A DNA stretch of 64,000 bases from Parelaphostrongylus tenuis. Taxonomy: Eukaryota; Nematoda; Chromadorea; Rhabditida; Metastrongylidae. Each line of letters opens with the position of its first letter. Positions within the stretch are counted from its first letter, which is position 1. Positions 11,232 through 23,180 of the stretch are shown in pieces. Position numbers and translations under genes: made by a program. Under the pieces are notes generated by a model, which saw only the letters and a list, made by a program, of their open reading frames with translations, was not told the DNA's origin and searched no databases. The stretch is taken from NCBI GenBank assembly GCA_019055375.1, contig JAHQIW010000885.1:38368-102367 (forward strand), in the 5' to 3' direction.

Positions 11232-11349
11232 TCATGTTGTATTTTTTGTCGAAAATCGCTTTGTTCATTAAATCTGGAAGAAGAACCTCCTCTTTGTTTG
11301 GAGCTAGTAGTGGAGAGAACTGTATGCAGTCAAGTTCAGATGTGCAGAG
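11232..11349 (+). CDS. ulp-1: Putative upstream ulp-1 exon
   Basis: An open frame between a CTAGACAG acceptor (to 11231) and an AG|GTATAA donor (11350). It is rich in Ser and Gly (SGRRTSSLFGASSGEN), as expected for the disordered N-terminal part of ULP/SENP proteases. Its end phase (two bases, AG) joins the next exon (11412) in frame. An in-frame ATG is at 11234, so it could be a first or an internal exon. The acceptor is only moderately good and no conserved domain supports it. Confidence 0.35.
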
Positions 11350-11411
11350 GTATAATTCGAATTTTCCTCATATAGAAAAGTCTTTGTGAGTGGTCTAACA
11401 TACGTCCTCAG

Positions 11412-13840
11412 CTCCGATTCACCGACACCGTTGGATCGATCCTCTGCTACGGTGAAAAGGATAAATGTCATGCCAGAGAATCTAAACAGTTTTGGGCAAC
11501 TTCCAACACCGGCTCAGAATTATGAAAGGTAAAACTGAATTGGCAGTAGGTATAAACTTGACATGTTTAGATATTTATGGATCAGTTTTTCGTTAAGATA
11601 TCTCGTCGAAGCAGATGAACTGCGCAACAATCTGATAGCACTTGAGGAGGAAACTCGTATTATGGAGTTGGCCCGACAGCGTGGAAAAGAAGATATTCAA
11701 GAGCAAACACCATGGTGTCTTAAGCTTACTGGAATTCGTATTCCGGCGCCGAAACCTAGAATCAAAGATGAATTTCCGCGTGAGTGATATCAGATGTCTT
11801 AAATAAGTTTTCTTTAACTGACACGCTTCTGAAAACTTTTTACCGTAACTAGTAGTATACCCACAAAGTCTAGTCTAATCACAGCGCTGCACTAACATCT
11901 GTAATAATTCAGTAATAATTATTCAGCTTCGGCGTGGTAATTGCCTTTTCTAGAATCAACGTTCTATTGTCCGTCTCACAAGATGAGGTAAGAGATCAAA
12001 ATGAAAATGACTCAAGGGAATTTAGAAAATGGTTTTAGAGGGCTTTAATTACCGTGTACATGTAAACTGCAATGTATGCGCAATATTTGATTGGTTAAGG
12101 GAGCAGTCTGATCATATCCTCTGATTACGACATTACAGTATTCGTTAATATATCACGATATTTTCGGGTATGTGAGAATTCTTACTACAGCCTTGTCTGA
12201 TGAAGCTCTGGAGCTATGCCGACGTATATGGGATAGGCGGTTAGCACCGTCGGAAGAATTCAGTGAAGGATTTGGCATTAAGGTAAACATGTTTGATTGC
12301 GTCCTATCTCTTTAGGCTGTGTAACAAAAAAGTAGGAGTTCTTCTACCTGCTACACAAGTGCTTGTGGCCTATATTTGACACAAGTCCAAATAATTTGTA
12401 CGTTGGTCAGCTATGCTGCTCAACTATATTCCATGGCCATGGTGAAATACCCTATCAATGACCCTCGTTTGCTTCATATAAATTGCGAATTCTATTGCTT
12501 CTAGGAATATTTGTTTGGCATATTTTGTGCCTTCGTTATATCTTTATTTTTTGTAGTTAACGCGGAAGGACCTGTTGACATCATCTGGTTCGAACTGGCT
12601 GAATGACGAAGTGATAAACTTTTATCTACAACTAATATGCCAAAGATGCTCGGACGCAAAGAACCTTCCAAAGGTAAATAATTTCGGTTTTTTCAAAGTT
12701 TTAAAAGATCACATTCAAATCTAGTTTCAACCAGGAAAGCATGCAATTGATTGAATCTATGTGCATTTATAGGTGTATGCTTTCAATACGTTCTTTTACG
12801 CGAACATATCCAAAAAAAGGCTACGAATATGTGAAAAGGTGGACGCGTAAGGTTGATATCTTTGCGCACGACATCCTTCTAGTACCAATACACCTCAACA
12901 ACATCCACTGGTGTGTAGCGGTGAGTCTATGTTTACAAGTTTTCGAAGTTTCTCAAAATATTGTTGCTATTCAGGTAATTGATCTTGTGGAGAAGCGAAT
13001 GAGTACTACGACTCATCTCTCGTAGAAAAACCAAAAGTGTCTCAATACGCTTAAGTAAGTTGAGTGATGTGTGTTCCCATTTCAAATGAGTAAACTGCTT
13101 TTTTAACAGAAACTACCTAAATGAAGAACTTAAGGATAAGAAAAAGGGGATTTTCGATCTCAAGGGGTGGAACTTCAATTCACGTACGGTAGGGATTTCT
13201 TCAACAACGTTGATATCTCATTTGCACCATGTCTTCACATTCGATTTATTTGCTTGCATGCATCCTCACAAAACTCATCGGAAATTCTCCGCATCGTTTT
13301 GACTGATACTCGAGGATTTCGTTTTCTCCATGAAGAAGACGTAAAGTGTCAGTGGAGAATTCTCTCTTCAATCTCGGAGTACAAATGAATAATTGCAAGA
13401 GAGTATTGGGAGGAGAGTTAAGCCAATACTTTGCTCCCTGATTGGATGCATCTTTAATCACTCGGATACCTCGTCCTACCCGCTCCTCCCTCAATCCTTT
13501 CCTTCTTTACCTTCTCCCTTAACCTCATATGTCGTGTCATCATAGTATGTAGTTATCGTTTTCGCCTTATAATCATGGCTGATGTAACCTTGTTTATGGC
13601 CTAAACCTTCGGCATGTCTTTCACTGTTTTTTACTCAGATTCAGGATAAACACAGTACACTGTTAGTAACTATGAATTTAGGATATTCCTCGTCAATTGA
13701 ATGACAGTGATTGTGGCGTATATCTGTGCAGATTCGCAGAGTTCGCCTCAAGACGTGCTATTATAGTGTTCACTCAGGAGCACATGCCATACTACCGGCA
13801 ACGAATGGTGTATGAATTAGTCAGGAAAAAGCTGCTGTAG
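11412..13840 (+). CDS. ulp-1: SUMO-specific cysteine protease (ULP1/SENP, C48), C-terminal exons
   Basis: The protein matures SUMO and removes it from targets; in the family it acts mainly at the nucleus. Exons: 11412-11528, 11598-11779, 12191-12282, 12557-12673, 12773-12920, 12975-13054, 13110-13188 and 13682-13840 (stop TAG), with GT-AG introns and compatible phases. Landmarks in order: a LSDEALELC region, [39 protein letters not shown] with catalytic His-Trp, YYDSS with catalytic Asp, [13 protein letters not shown] with the oxyanion Gln and nucleophile Cys, and an end in [12 protein letters not shown]. About 325 residues are seen, covering the whole peptidase domain. Oddity: an A7 run (12812-12818) adds a base, one base is missing near 13000 just before the catalytic Asp, and an A5 run (13026-13030) adds a base. 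Each breaks the conserved frame. A polyadenylation signal follows. The N-terminus is incomplete. Confidence 0.92.
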
Positions 13841-13960
13841 GACGAAAGATGTCAGATCTTTAGTTGATTTTAGGTTTTGATTTTAGCAGCAATTGCTGCA
13901 CTATGAGACGGATTAGGTATAGCATTATGTGAGCTTTGTTTTGTTCTGTTTTTTTTTTTA

Positions 13961-13966
13961 AATAAA
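13961..13966 (+). terminator. Polyadenylation signal of ulp-1
   Basis: AATAAA lies 121 bp after the stop codon, preceded by a T-rich stretch, in the expected place for the 3' end of this gene. Confidence 0.7.
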
Positions 13967-13969
13967 TGA

Positions 13970-14287
13970 GTGTACCTGTCAGCGTTTACCCACGTAGATG
14001 TTGTTTCGCATGACTAACGAGCTCGAGATTTCGAATCTCGGATGCTTCATAGAGAAAGCTGGAATAGAAAAGTGCAATTAAAGAACTTTCCGACCCGACT
14101 TTTTTGTTCGGAGATTGGATGGCGATCAGTATTCTAGAAAGCGCCAATTGTGAACTGAGTAGAATAGATCTGACGTTGTGGCTAGCTTGCTTTCGCTTGA
14201 CTGATTGATCGTTTGTTGATGTTTTGAGTCCTTTCGTGTAGTTGATTGTGACGCGGGATTGATTGCAGTTGGGGCGATGGACCATGA
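13970..14287. other. Noncoding interval after ulp-1
   Basis: No gene recognised. A 99-codon minus-strand frame (13986-14285) lacks any family signature. Confidence 0.4.
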
Positions 14288-14402
14288 CGTGGGTGCACCA
14301 GAAATTAAGATGGCGATCCGTTTCCGTTAGAGTGTGCTAAATGCACCATAAATGTAATGGATGCACCAGAAATATAGTGTTGGTGGACCCAAAATTGTAG
14401 TG
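14288..14402 (+). repeat. Degenerate short tandem repeat
   Basis: Several imperfect units of about 20-27 bp built around TGCACCAGAAAT or TGCACCATAAAT occur in succession, the last decayed to GGTGGACCCAAAAT. Confidence 0.55.
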
Positions 14403-14495
14403 AAGATTCAGCGGATTTCTGATTGAAGTCGTAGAGAATGTGCTGACCTCTGGCTCTGCAGGTCTTCTTCATACTTGGGCAATTAGACCTTTCTA

Positions 14496-14531
14496 TACAT
14501 ACATACATATATATATATTATAATATATATA

Positions 14532-14578
<47 letters not shown>

Positions 14579-14580
14579 AG
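14496..14580. repeat. AT-rich microsatellite
   Basis: An almost pure (AT)n tract with interspersed AATAT units, preceded by a few CATA units. Confidence 0.9.
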
Positions 14581-15340
14581 AGCACTACTACAACGCTCAA
14601 CGACAAACAGCAATACGCAATGAATAATTTAAGCACAAGAGTAAACACTACATAAACATTGAGTTATAATTATGAAGCATAATATTATTTGAGAAACTAC
14701 GTGAATGATCTGGTTGAACAGCTGCAGCACAGGAACGTTGAGACGGTGTGACTGGCCTCCGCGGCCTCTTATATACGGATTGAGGCGAGAGACTTTATCT
14801 AATCAAGAAGATAATCAAAGCGCTTTTTGTTTAGGATCTCATGATATCTGATCGCGGAGAGCGTAATTTGTTTAGACTTCTATGCTTCCAATCGCAAAAA
14901 AAAAGCCTTTTGTTAAGAATTCCATGCATTCGCTGTTATCTGATTGAATAATAACTCATGATAATTTTCTATGTGTATGTTTGAATCGTTCTACTTCATA
15001 GAATTTGCACTTGAAGAACTTGAAGATACTACCCGACTTGTCGACACAAACCATGGCTTATCTAAGACAGAGCTAGCCGTCCAATTATAGCTAGTATCAA
15101 ATATACGAAGAGAAAGTGTGAGGTATCGACTTATACAAAAATTCTGAGGTCCTCTCAACTGAATGATCTATCAGGAATATGCGCACCATTTGAGAATAAT
15201 AAAGCTTGTGCCTTATTGAAACATGTCTGTGAATTCCAATCCCATTTAACTCATTTGGTAAAGTCGACTATAAGGCGAGATATGTCAAGACTAAGTCAGA
15301 AGGTATGAAAAGATAAAATAATTTTTAAACACGCGTATAT
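14581..15340. other. Noncoding stretch
   Basis: Nothing recognised; no ORF with a family signature and no repeat found elsewhere in the window. Confidence 0.45.
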
Positions 15341-15920
15341 ATTGGAATTAATGCGCATTCTTGAGAATGTGTTTTAAGCCTGAGAATCTGTCATGAATTC
15401 GACAGCATTGAATCATTTGAGAAAAAGGACGAAATAATGCGTTTTTCTTTTTTTCAACTTTTGAAATTCATAACGAAACGAGACAATTCTCGAAGCTCAT
15501 CAATTTCTAAGTTAAACACGTCTTCTCAAGAAGAACTTATTGGTTTGTTTTATTAGGTTGAGAAAAAGTTGCCCCGCAAAAAATTCAAAATTTTTTTTTG
15601 TTTACATGGTGTCAGCTATTGTGAATTTGTGGAAATATCTCAGGAATATGCCAGATAATTACTTTTGATCCACGCATGTGGTCTGTTATATAGGGCTAAC
15701 TTATAAAGCTCGATATACGTGTTTCGTCCTTGACAGTCTCATCAGTCGAGCGATACCCTTTTCGCGTTTTGCTAGTCCTCTATAGGTCCCCTATATTAAG
15801 CGGAGGCAACGACGACCATTTCACACTGTCTGTCCAATGAAGTTATCACTGAAAAGACATGTGTGGCTCGAAAAGTGGTCATCTAGCATATTAAAATTTA
15901 AGCGTGGTCTTTACAAAACA
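15340..15920 (+). repeat. Dispersed repeat R4 carrying a hammerhead motif
   Basis: Blocks of this interval recur at 43040-43860 in the same orientation. Shared landmarks are GTCATGAATTCGACA near 15390, then TTTTGATCC.CGCATGTG-like text and CCTTGACAGTCTCA near 15735. A mariner relic interrupts this copy (15553-16386). Both R4 copies hold hammerhead sequence in the same relative place. Terminal boundaries are not defined. Confidence 0.55.
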
Positions 15921-16386
15921 CTCCAAACGAAAAGTATCTTAAGGATTTTGTTATAAGAGCCGTGTCTGCGATGCCTTTGAGGAAAAGAACCCGTCATTAG
16001 CGCTGTTCCAGCAAGACGATACCAAACCTCACACCGCAAGGAAGATTAAGGGAAAGTTTGGTGAGTTGGAGAGAGTTGATGTTTTGAAACATCCAGCTCT
16101 ACAGTCATGTTGCGACTTCCAGTTATGGCCCAGTTCCGCCGTAATGGAACATTCCCTGCATAAACGCCGATTTGAGACATTTGATCAAGTTCAATGATAT
16201 TAGGAGTTTCGTTAATTCTGAGCCCAAGAAGTGATTTCTCTAACAGATTTGGAAACTTGCAAAACGTTGGCAGATCTTCGATGATGATGAACTTTATTTC
16301 GAAGAATGATTATTGTTGTTCCGAATTGAAGTTATGTATAAATTTTGAATCTTCAGCAAGTGTTAAAGAACTTTTTCCTCAACCTG
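15553..16386 (+). mobile_element. Internally deleted mariner element with terminal inverted repeats
   Basis: Ends TTAGGTTGAGAAAAAGTT (15553-15570) and AACTTTTTCCTCAACCTGA (about 16369-16386) are imperfect inverted repeats of mariner type, with TA just outside the left end. Inside, the plus strand encodes transposase remnants: FQQDDTKPHTARKIKGKFGE with the second catalytic Asp context, then KHPA and a later RFETFD block, followed by the C-terminal part. At about 830 bp it is shorter than the usual 1.3 kb, and stops and frame changes make it inactive. It lies in repeat R4. Confidence 0.75.
15708..15751 (-). ncRNA. Hammerhead ribozyme motif B
   Basis: On the minus strand, in type I order: stem I 5' strand GCUCGA, core CTGATGA (plus 15739-15745), stem II GAC/GAC (one A.A mismatch) with loop UGUCAAG, GAAA (plus 15722-15725), stem III ACAC/GUAU (one mismatch), H17 = A (plus 15714), and stem I 3' strand UCGAGC, which pairs perfectly over 6 bp. 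The diverged relative at 43649-43692 has GUC in stem II and GUGU in stem III, restoring both mismatches, so the family ancestor probably paired fully. It sits between the mariner termini but on R4 sequence. Confidence 0.72.
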
Positions 16387-16399
16387 ATGCAAAAAATTG

Positions 16400-16720
16400 G
16401 GAATAGCGTTTGAAATTTCATACATAAAACCTATAATATAGAATGACATGAAGATGATTAAATTTATGACGAGACTCTGCTCAATAGCGCCACATCTTGT
16501 GCTCCAGAATCAAGGTTGATCAGTAGATTTGGCAAACTGTCATACATCAAATAAGGAAAAAATAGTCCACTGAATTTTCTTGATTCAACTACTTGCATGA
16601 TTTTGCTTTGTTTTTCACAATGACATTTCAGTTCAACTCTCGCTGCAAGGCTCTTATTTATTGTTCTATCAGTTATAAATACTCCTATCGGTAGCATAAT
16701 GTCAAACTACACACCTAAGT
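16400..16720. other. Noncoding stretch
   Basis: No recognised gene; a 77-codon minus-strand frame has no signature. Confidence 0.4.
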
Positions 16721-17100
16721 AGATTAACCCTAAGGGCGGCTACGGAAATCGATGAACGCAGAGCAAAGTGCGCAATTTTCGCTATTTGGTTAAGGTTTTT
16801 GCGGCGTTTTGAGAAAGTTTCTGGAATTCTTGTTTTAATTTGATAGGAAAGATTTTCTTTTCTCGCTCGTATAATTTTAGTTCAGATACATGCTTCTTGT
16901 ATAGAGAAAAACGTTAGTTCATTACGGAGCTATGCTAAATTTGACAATTAATCAATTTTGTTGAATTTATGGAGGACATCACAATAAAAAAACTCTAGGT
17001 TTGGTCTACCAAAGATTTAAACAAAGCCCAAAAGCTATTATACTGAATACGACAAAAGATTGAGTACTTGTAGATAATGGAAGAATTCTGGCGGTGAGGA
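16720..17100 (-). repeat. Dispersed repeat R3, diverged copy
   Basis: Aligns with right-arm sequence 24985-25450. Shared blocks include GCTACGGAAATCGATG against GCTATAGAAATCGACG and the stretch CTCGTATAATTTTAGTT. It is clearly more diverged than the arm copies are from each other. Confidence 0.65.
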
Positions 17101-18700
17101 ACAGCTGTGCTTGAATAAAAGGCTTAGAACATCGGCACTATGCAAACTTTTGCTCAGAAATATTAGTCGTCAAAGAAGTTTTCTCGGTGCCTCTCACCCA
17201 TCCGCACCCATTTTCAAACAAAGTGTTTTTCATTCATTTCCGAGGCTTCAGCAATTATTTGACAGCCAAAATATTGAGGAATCAAAGAGTGCTTTTATTT
17301 CTCAAATGGTTTTTATATTATGTTGTAAAGATGAAGTAAAATTTTCGGTGCCTATATGTTAGACGGCAATAAATCCTTAAGTAGATCTCATTCGCTGGTC
17401 ACACTCTTTTTTCAGAATTGTTAGTAATCATTAGAACCGAATTTTTAGCTACAACTATGCGCTACAAGTTTTCGGATTACTGTTTTATTTCTCTGTAGCA
17501 TACAGAATAAAATTTCGTTTCTCATCCACCTTTTGCCTTCAATTTTACAACGCGTATAAATCGCTGAAAGCCCGAAAAGAATATCAGCGTGCATTCAGTT
17601 TCCCTTAACACCAGATTTCAAGTCTTTTGAAGGTGATGTTGATGTGGTGGAAAGTCCCAAATGACATAACAATATTTCAAACGCGATCGGTCGTTCCTCC
17701 CCTCTCCCTGTGCCCCGTTCTCCAGCTCCGTGAGTTTGCCGGTAGGCAAAGTCGCCGGAAAGGTTCATAGCCGAATGAAATGTAAAGACAAACCACAGCG
17801 ACGACCTTTCAGCAAGATAGTCGCCTGATCTACCGCGTAACTCGACAGTGACAGATCGCATTATGCGTTAAAGCAGCGCCAACTATTGTTATTTTGTTGA
17901 GGTTTTATTTACGCATCGAGAGAAACTTTGATGTAAAGGCGTGATTTCGAGACAACGGAAAATTCTGTACACGCTGATATGCGTTTTGTGCTTTTAGCAA
18001 TATATACACGTAGTAAAAATGAAGGCGAAATGTGAGTGAGAGATAAATTGTTATTACAGATGCTACAGGGTTATAAAAAAGTGTTCTAAGAAATCGGCGA
18101 CATGCAGTCGTAGGGTGGCTTAAAAACTTGTCACCTCGTAACATGGAAGTACCCATTTTTCCTCCAGACTTAATCATCTTTCGCTGGACAGGAGTTCCCC
18201 TTCAGGTTTTCAACAACCATTCGATAGCACAAATCTCAGTAATCTCAATGATAAGCTTAGTTTTTGAAAAGGGCTCCTTGGTGTGTTGTTACGGCCAAAA
18301 GATCACTGAGTTTCGCACCAAGCGCGGTGTCCGTCGCGCAGCGCAATTTACATGTGAAGTCCAATGTGCTCCAAGTGTAAGGCCCAATTTTTTTAAGCTG
18401 TAACGACGAACTAAAAGTCTCCCTCGAAGACTATTCAAATTTTTGATATTTACAAGTTAAATTTGCATATTTTGTACTGTCGAAGAACTGCTAAGTTTTT
18501 TTTTGAGGAAAAGCGCTGTTCATCGAAAGTTGTTCAGTGTTAAATAACGTGTTTATTTCACTGTTACAGTGTAATACCGAGACCTCTCAAAAAATAAAGT
18601 GCATCTTTCAATTTTTTTAAAAGTTAAGCTATCGAATAATTACTAACTTGTCTACAAAGCGGCGAAAAGTACGTGCCTTCAATATGGGTGCTGATAGGGA
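17100..18700. repeat. Dispersed degenerate repeat R2
   Basis: Recurring motifs of this noncoding family are an ATTCGATAG-type block and a GCTGTAAC/GTTACAGC-type block followed by an A/T-rich stretch. The start resembles 28066-28130 (a GGC(T/C)T(A/G)(A/G)AACAT(C/T)GGCA block). 17420-17580 resembles 40030-40190, and 17675-17775 is an inverted copy of 40290-40355. No coding capacity. Open frames inside are interpreted as chance. Confidence 0.5.
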
Positions 18701-19690
18701 AATAAAGCATCAACCTTCTTAGATCTTAATTTATTCGTCGCAAAAGCCTGCTAAGCTTTCGGTAACTTATAGCATGATCAGCTGTATTGCTAGTAGAAAG
18801 CTGGAATCTCACCTATGCTTTCAAAATGTGAAGTGGCGTTTATTGTGGCTAAAATCCACCTTCACAATCACGAACCGGTGAATACATTAGCGTCTATATA
18901 ACGGCTATCCAGGAGAGTAGAATGCGTTTATTTTCATTCTCCGCAGGTCGTCTTTACATCTGCCGCCGTGGTACTAGCATTTTTTGTATTTGGTGCGAAG
19001 TTTCGCATTCGTTATCGACGAAGATCTTTGAACTTTCCGCACGTAGGCTCTGCTCGAGCGTCACAATTGTTCTCTATCTTCTTTATATGAGTGTTTCTGA
19101 ATATGGTCGACTACGTTTTCTCTAGAGCCTAAGAGACTGTGGCTAGAGAGTTTATGAACTGAACAAGCAAACATTGAACTGAATTCCGATATAAAGACGG
19201 ATTGACTCAGTTATTCGATAAATAGCTCCAATGGCAAGGTGTCACAGCACTGTTTGTCACATCCAATGTTATTGTATCCGGGTCGAGTGCACATCCGCAG
19301 TCGCAACTCATTTTCCTCCTTTACGGCGGAATTTTTAGTGATATTTAGTGAGATTTTGATTCTTTGGGAAGTTATTGCTAGAAATTAGATTAATAGCGGA
19401 AGAGCTAGAAACGTTTTTTTTTTTTAATAAGAATATCGCCCAACTGTCTTGGAAAACTTAGCTTGAACTACAAATTCTGTTGGATGCAATCGCATTTCAA
19501 GAGGTGAACTCGTGGATCCTCGGCTTTCTCTACATAGAGCTACTCAACCGATTCATTTGTGATCAGTTGTTAGCTCGAAAATAGAAGGTTATAGTAACGT
19601 TCCTGGCGTCTTGAAAGGACATCTTCTGCTTCTGTTACTGGCAAAGAAAAAATAGCAGTTTACTTTTGCACTAGTTTTTCCGTCATTCAA
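18700..19690. other. Noncoding stretch
   Basis: No recognised gene or family. Short open frames (for example 18922-19125) lack signatures. Confidence 0.4.
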
Positions 19691-19699
19691 CTTTACAAA

Positions 19700-20240
19700 G
19701 GATTATCAAACGAGATTCTTTTCATTTGACAGCTTATAGCATCAGTGTGATGTAGATTTAGCCAATATTGCAGAACGATGTGAAAACCTTTTGTTTCAGG
19801 CGGAAGTCGTACTAGTGTCTCATCGTATCCGGGAGCGACTGCTCCAACCCGCTGCTCCACCGGCATCTGCTTTAGCCCCACTCTTTCTACACTAAAACGC
19901 ATCTATCTGTGGCCAAAAAAACCCATAAGCGGTTTGGCCTAGGTAATCGATATCGACATTGAACCCAGAAAGGCTAACAGATTCTGGGTATTGGTTGATC
20001 GAACAAAGTTCTTTTTATTCAGCCGCTTCAAGCGGTGGTATGATGTTATACAAACACACATCACTCTAGATCTCTGAGCTGACAAATAGATGCTTTGTAG
20101 GGTGTAAAGGATGGTGTCGAAATAGGTGTCGCTAGTGCAACGGGCTAGAGCGCGCACCCCGAATAGGGTAAAATGCGGGTTTGAGTCCCGATTGATGCAA
20201 AGGTTTTCCATATTACTCTGCGTCACTGAGTATGTCTATA
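19700..20240 (+). repeat. tRNA-like SINE family 2-related segment
   Basis: Near 19870-19895 it shares CCACTCTTTCTACACTAA with SINE family 2. At 20125-20200 a second tRNA-like head reads on the plus strand: an A-box-like CTAGTGCAACGGGCTAGAGC followed by the B-box-like GGTTTGAGTCC (20178-20188). It could be two abutting fragments. A functional tRNA is unlikely without a matching acceptor stem. Confidence 0.5.
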
Positions 20241-20799
20241 GCAGCGGATTTACTAAACTTCTAGACTAATTAATGTTTTCATCTCAAGGAAACTCTACTA
20301 CTGCGAGAAGGCTAACAGATTATTATCGGAGGAACAACAGTAGTTGAAATGAAAAGAACGCTCAAATGTCCTAAGAACTTTTACAGTATGAAAGTTATGA
20401 GAGAACATATTCGTAATTGTTCTAACAAAATGCGTGTTTCTATGTAATTACTTATATAATGTTGACTTTGTTCATATTTCATCAAAACATCTGCTCAGCA
20501 GTTAAGAACATGTAGCAAAAACATCAAACAAAAACAGTCAATAACTGATAATCATCACCGGTCAATATTTTTCATTTTGTACATCCTAGTATTAGGTGTG
20601 CAAATATTGCTCCATCTCTTGATTATTCTTTTGTTGTAATAACAGTAAAAATAAGGATATGCAAATTAAAATTAAAAAAAAAAGTTCGTTGGAAACGCTT
20701 ACTATATATAAGATTTTTGTACACAAAATATCTTAGATAATGATTTTTACAAGACTTTGAAGATGGCATTTTCTGTGCACGAAAGGGGCTATTTGCGGG

Positions 20800-21480
20800 A
20801 AGCTTTACTTTTTATGTTTATTATCAAAAAGAACCGCTGCAGATTAAAATGGGGACTTTTTTGCACCGTGTAATGATCGGCGACCAAAAGTGCATCTATT
20901 TTGACAATCTAAAGTGCAGACGATCATGAATCGATCCTGGAAAGCCAGCAGAATCGGCTGTAAAACGGAAATAATTTACGGTAAGAGGGTTAGGTGTGCA
21001 TTTGGTGCTATCAAAAAGTCGTCCTCTGCTACGAGCTCTTGAATTCTGGTGAGTCGGTTAATGCAGCACTTTGTCAACAACAATTAACCAACTTAAATCA
21101 TGAATCGCAAATAAAACGACCGGGATGGGCTGTGATACACGAGAAACTGTTCTTGCTGCACGATAATGCTCGATTTCATATTGCAAAACGGATTTAAAGT
21201 GTCTTAGAAGAGCTGAGGTGGAAGGTTTAAATTTTTATCTTATCTGCCTTAGTCTGCTGACATTGCTCCGTGAGATTACTATTTTGAGTTACCAGATTTA
21301 AATGGCAGCTCCGCAAATTAAAAATTTTTTACCAGATTTTGCCAATTCTATTTATCAAATTTTTCTTCGGAGAAAATCATGAATTACTTAAAGATTCAGC
21401 AAATGTTATTGTTATGACACAAATTACACTTAAACAAACTTTAGAACAAAATTTTTTCATACCAGTTGAATATTTACTTG
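20800..21480 (+). pseudogene. mariner transposase relic
   Basis: Broken plus-strand frames give HRVMIGDQKCIYFDNLK, then KVVLCYELLNSGESVNAALC, then LFLLHDNARFHIAKRI with the catalytic Asp context, then AYSPD-like and C-terminal pieces to about 21480. This order and wording are those of mariner transposases. Stops interrupt it repeatedly. A possible 5' terminus reading TTAGGTGTGCAAATATTG lies near 20594; I did not find a matching 3' terminus. Confidence 0.8.
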
Positions 21481-21504
21481 GACTTGGAGTAAACACTTTG
21501 ACGC

Positions 21505-22275
21505 TCCGCCTTCATTACTTGTGCGGACCCCAGCACATGTTCCATTCCTCTCTTTGTTGCTCATCGGTCGTCCATGACGGTGACCTAACTTGAACATGGC
21601 GGTTAGTGCGAGTGTCATAACGTGATCTGAAAATATATCGACAGCTGCGAGTATAGCTTTTTAATTCTCTCAACGAACACGTCCACCCAACGTGTAGGTG
21701 GCCTTCATTGAGGACGCGTACATTTCCGTGATATCCACTTCACAGTTTTTCTCGTCCATCTGTTGTCTGTTCTTAACAATATATGACCGGCCCATTCTTG
21801 TTTGGCTACAGATGTTTAGACCTCTGGGTCACGAAGACGGAATAGACCTCGAAGATCTGTGCTACGCAAGCCAGCCAGATATTGTGTGCGCCGATTAAAT
21901 TTCAGAAGATGTCGTTTAAGCGCTTTGTGAGCTGTTCGTAGCAGTCTTGACGTGGTCCAAGTATTAGCCCACGTCTAAGCTGCATAGCCAGAGCGCCGCA
22001 AGGACCATTGGACCAAGGACCACTGCCGCAATCTAAAAGGTGAGCACGGAGCTCTGGAATCCGTTAGTTGCTCGGCGGCTTCCTTGAGACGCTCGAATGC
22101 TGCCTATGCTGTTCTCCTTCTTTCATCTAGTTCTTACTTCATGTTGTTTTCCATATTCAAAGAACGTCCAAGACACACATACGAGGCGGCCTCTGCATTT
22201 AGAGAAGCCATTCATTTCTATTTGATCACCATTGTGCGGGTTTTCCATAAACCTTCTAATTCATTAGACAGAACA
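21505..22275 (-). pseudogene. RTE LINE reverse transcriptase, C-terminal relic
   Basis: Minus-strand frames give ASYVCLGRSLNMEN, an L.DER..A..AAFERLKEA block, RTAHKALKRHLLKFNRRTQ, LAGLRSTDLRGL, AGHILLRTDNRWTRK and RPPTRWVDVFVERI, in the order found after the RT domain of nematode RTE elements. The coding track runs straight across the right-arm boundary at 22146, unlike the left-arm copy. Stops and frame changes make it inactive. It is a different subfamily from the fragment at 49110-49907. Confidence 0.85.
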
Positions 22276-22449
22276 TTTAAACCGTTTAAAACGGCAAAGT
22301 CACATTTCTACGTCTATACGATTTGTACAGTGCACGCTGTGCATACATCAATGACTTTGTAGATCCTAATAGAATCAACGATGTTCATTTCCTGGAGCAA
22401 CCTATTTGTAAACCAGAACAGTCTACAATGCACAATATGCAACTCATAC

Positions 22450-23180
22450 CTAGAATATACTATTTCAAGGATTACCATTATCTCACCATTTTCAAAGTAT
22501 ATTTCGATAGAAAGTCTTAAAGAATTCTTTGCAAACGTGCTTCTGACATTGGCTGCACCTCGCATAGAGTTTTTCAATCTTTTCTTAGGTGCAAGTACGT
22601 TGTCCAACCATTACGAACATATGGTAGCATTCAGTGCAACTCTTACGTCGTCGTGGTGTGGCTGGTGGCCTTTCGAGGGCGTCGCTGGATGTCGGCTGAG
22701 GAGAAGCCTCAAATTCTAAGTAGTTGCCAACACGTCCATTTCGAATTGCCTGTCTTTGACTTTGCGAACGAATTATTTGCAATAGATCCGTCAAGCGTTG
22801 ATCATACGTATGTTCGCGATTTTCGGTACTCCCGTCTGTGAATCAATGGCAGAGCCATTCTACTTCTTTCTTATCAGTCTGCATAAACACCATTACGCCA
22901 CTGTGGTTCTGCTCTTTCTCATTCCTGTGCACAGTTGCTTAGCGAGTTATTTAGACAAACTATTGCCCCTTCTTGCAAGAACCTGTTAAGTAAGTATCCT
23001 TTTATAATAGTTCCAAATAGGAGGACATTAGTATACCAGTTTACTGCGAAAAGATGTCTTCCTTAATCTATCAGGTTGTGCATTATGCTCATCACAGCGG
23101 CGTCTGCGAAGCGCCCGGAACGGTCTAGGATTCTTGTCTACGCCTGCGTGAGTCATCATTTCGTAGGTGTGGCCACTTCA
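22450..23180 (-). pseudogene. piggyBac-like transposase C-terminal remnant (mirror copy)
   Basis: Mirror of the remnant at 2450-3180, with the same cysteine layout and the same frame breaks. The open piece 22585-22794 is identical in translation to 2832-3041. Confidence 0.5.
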
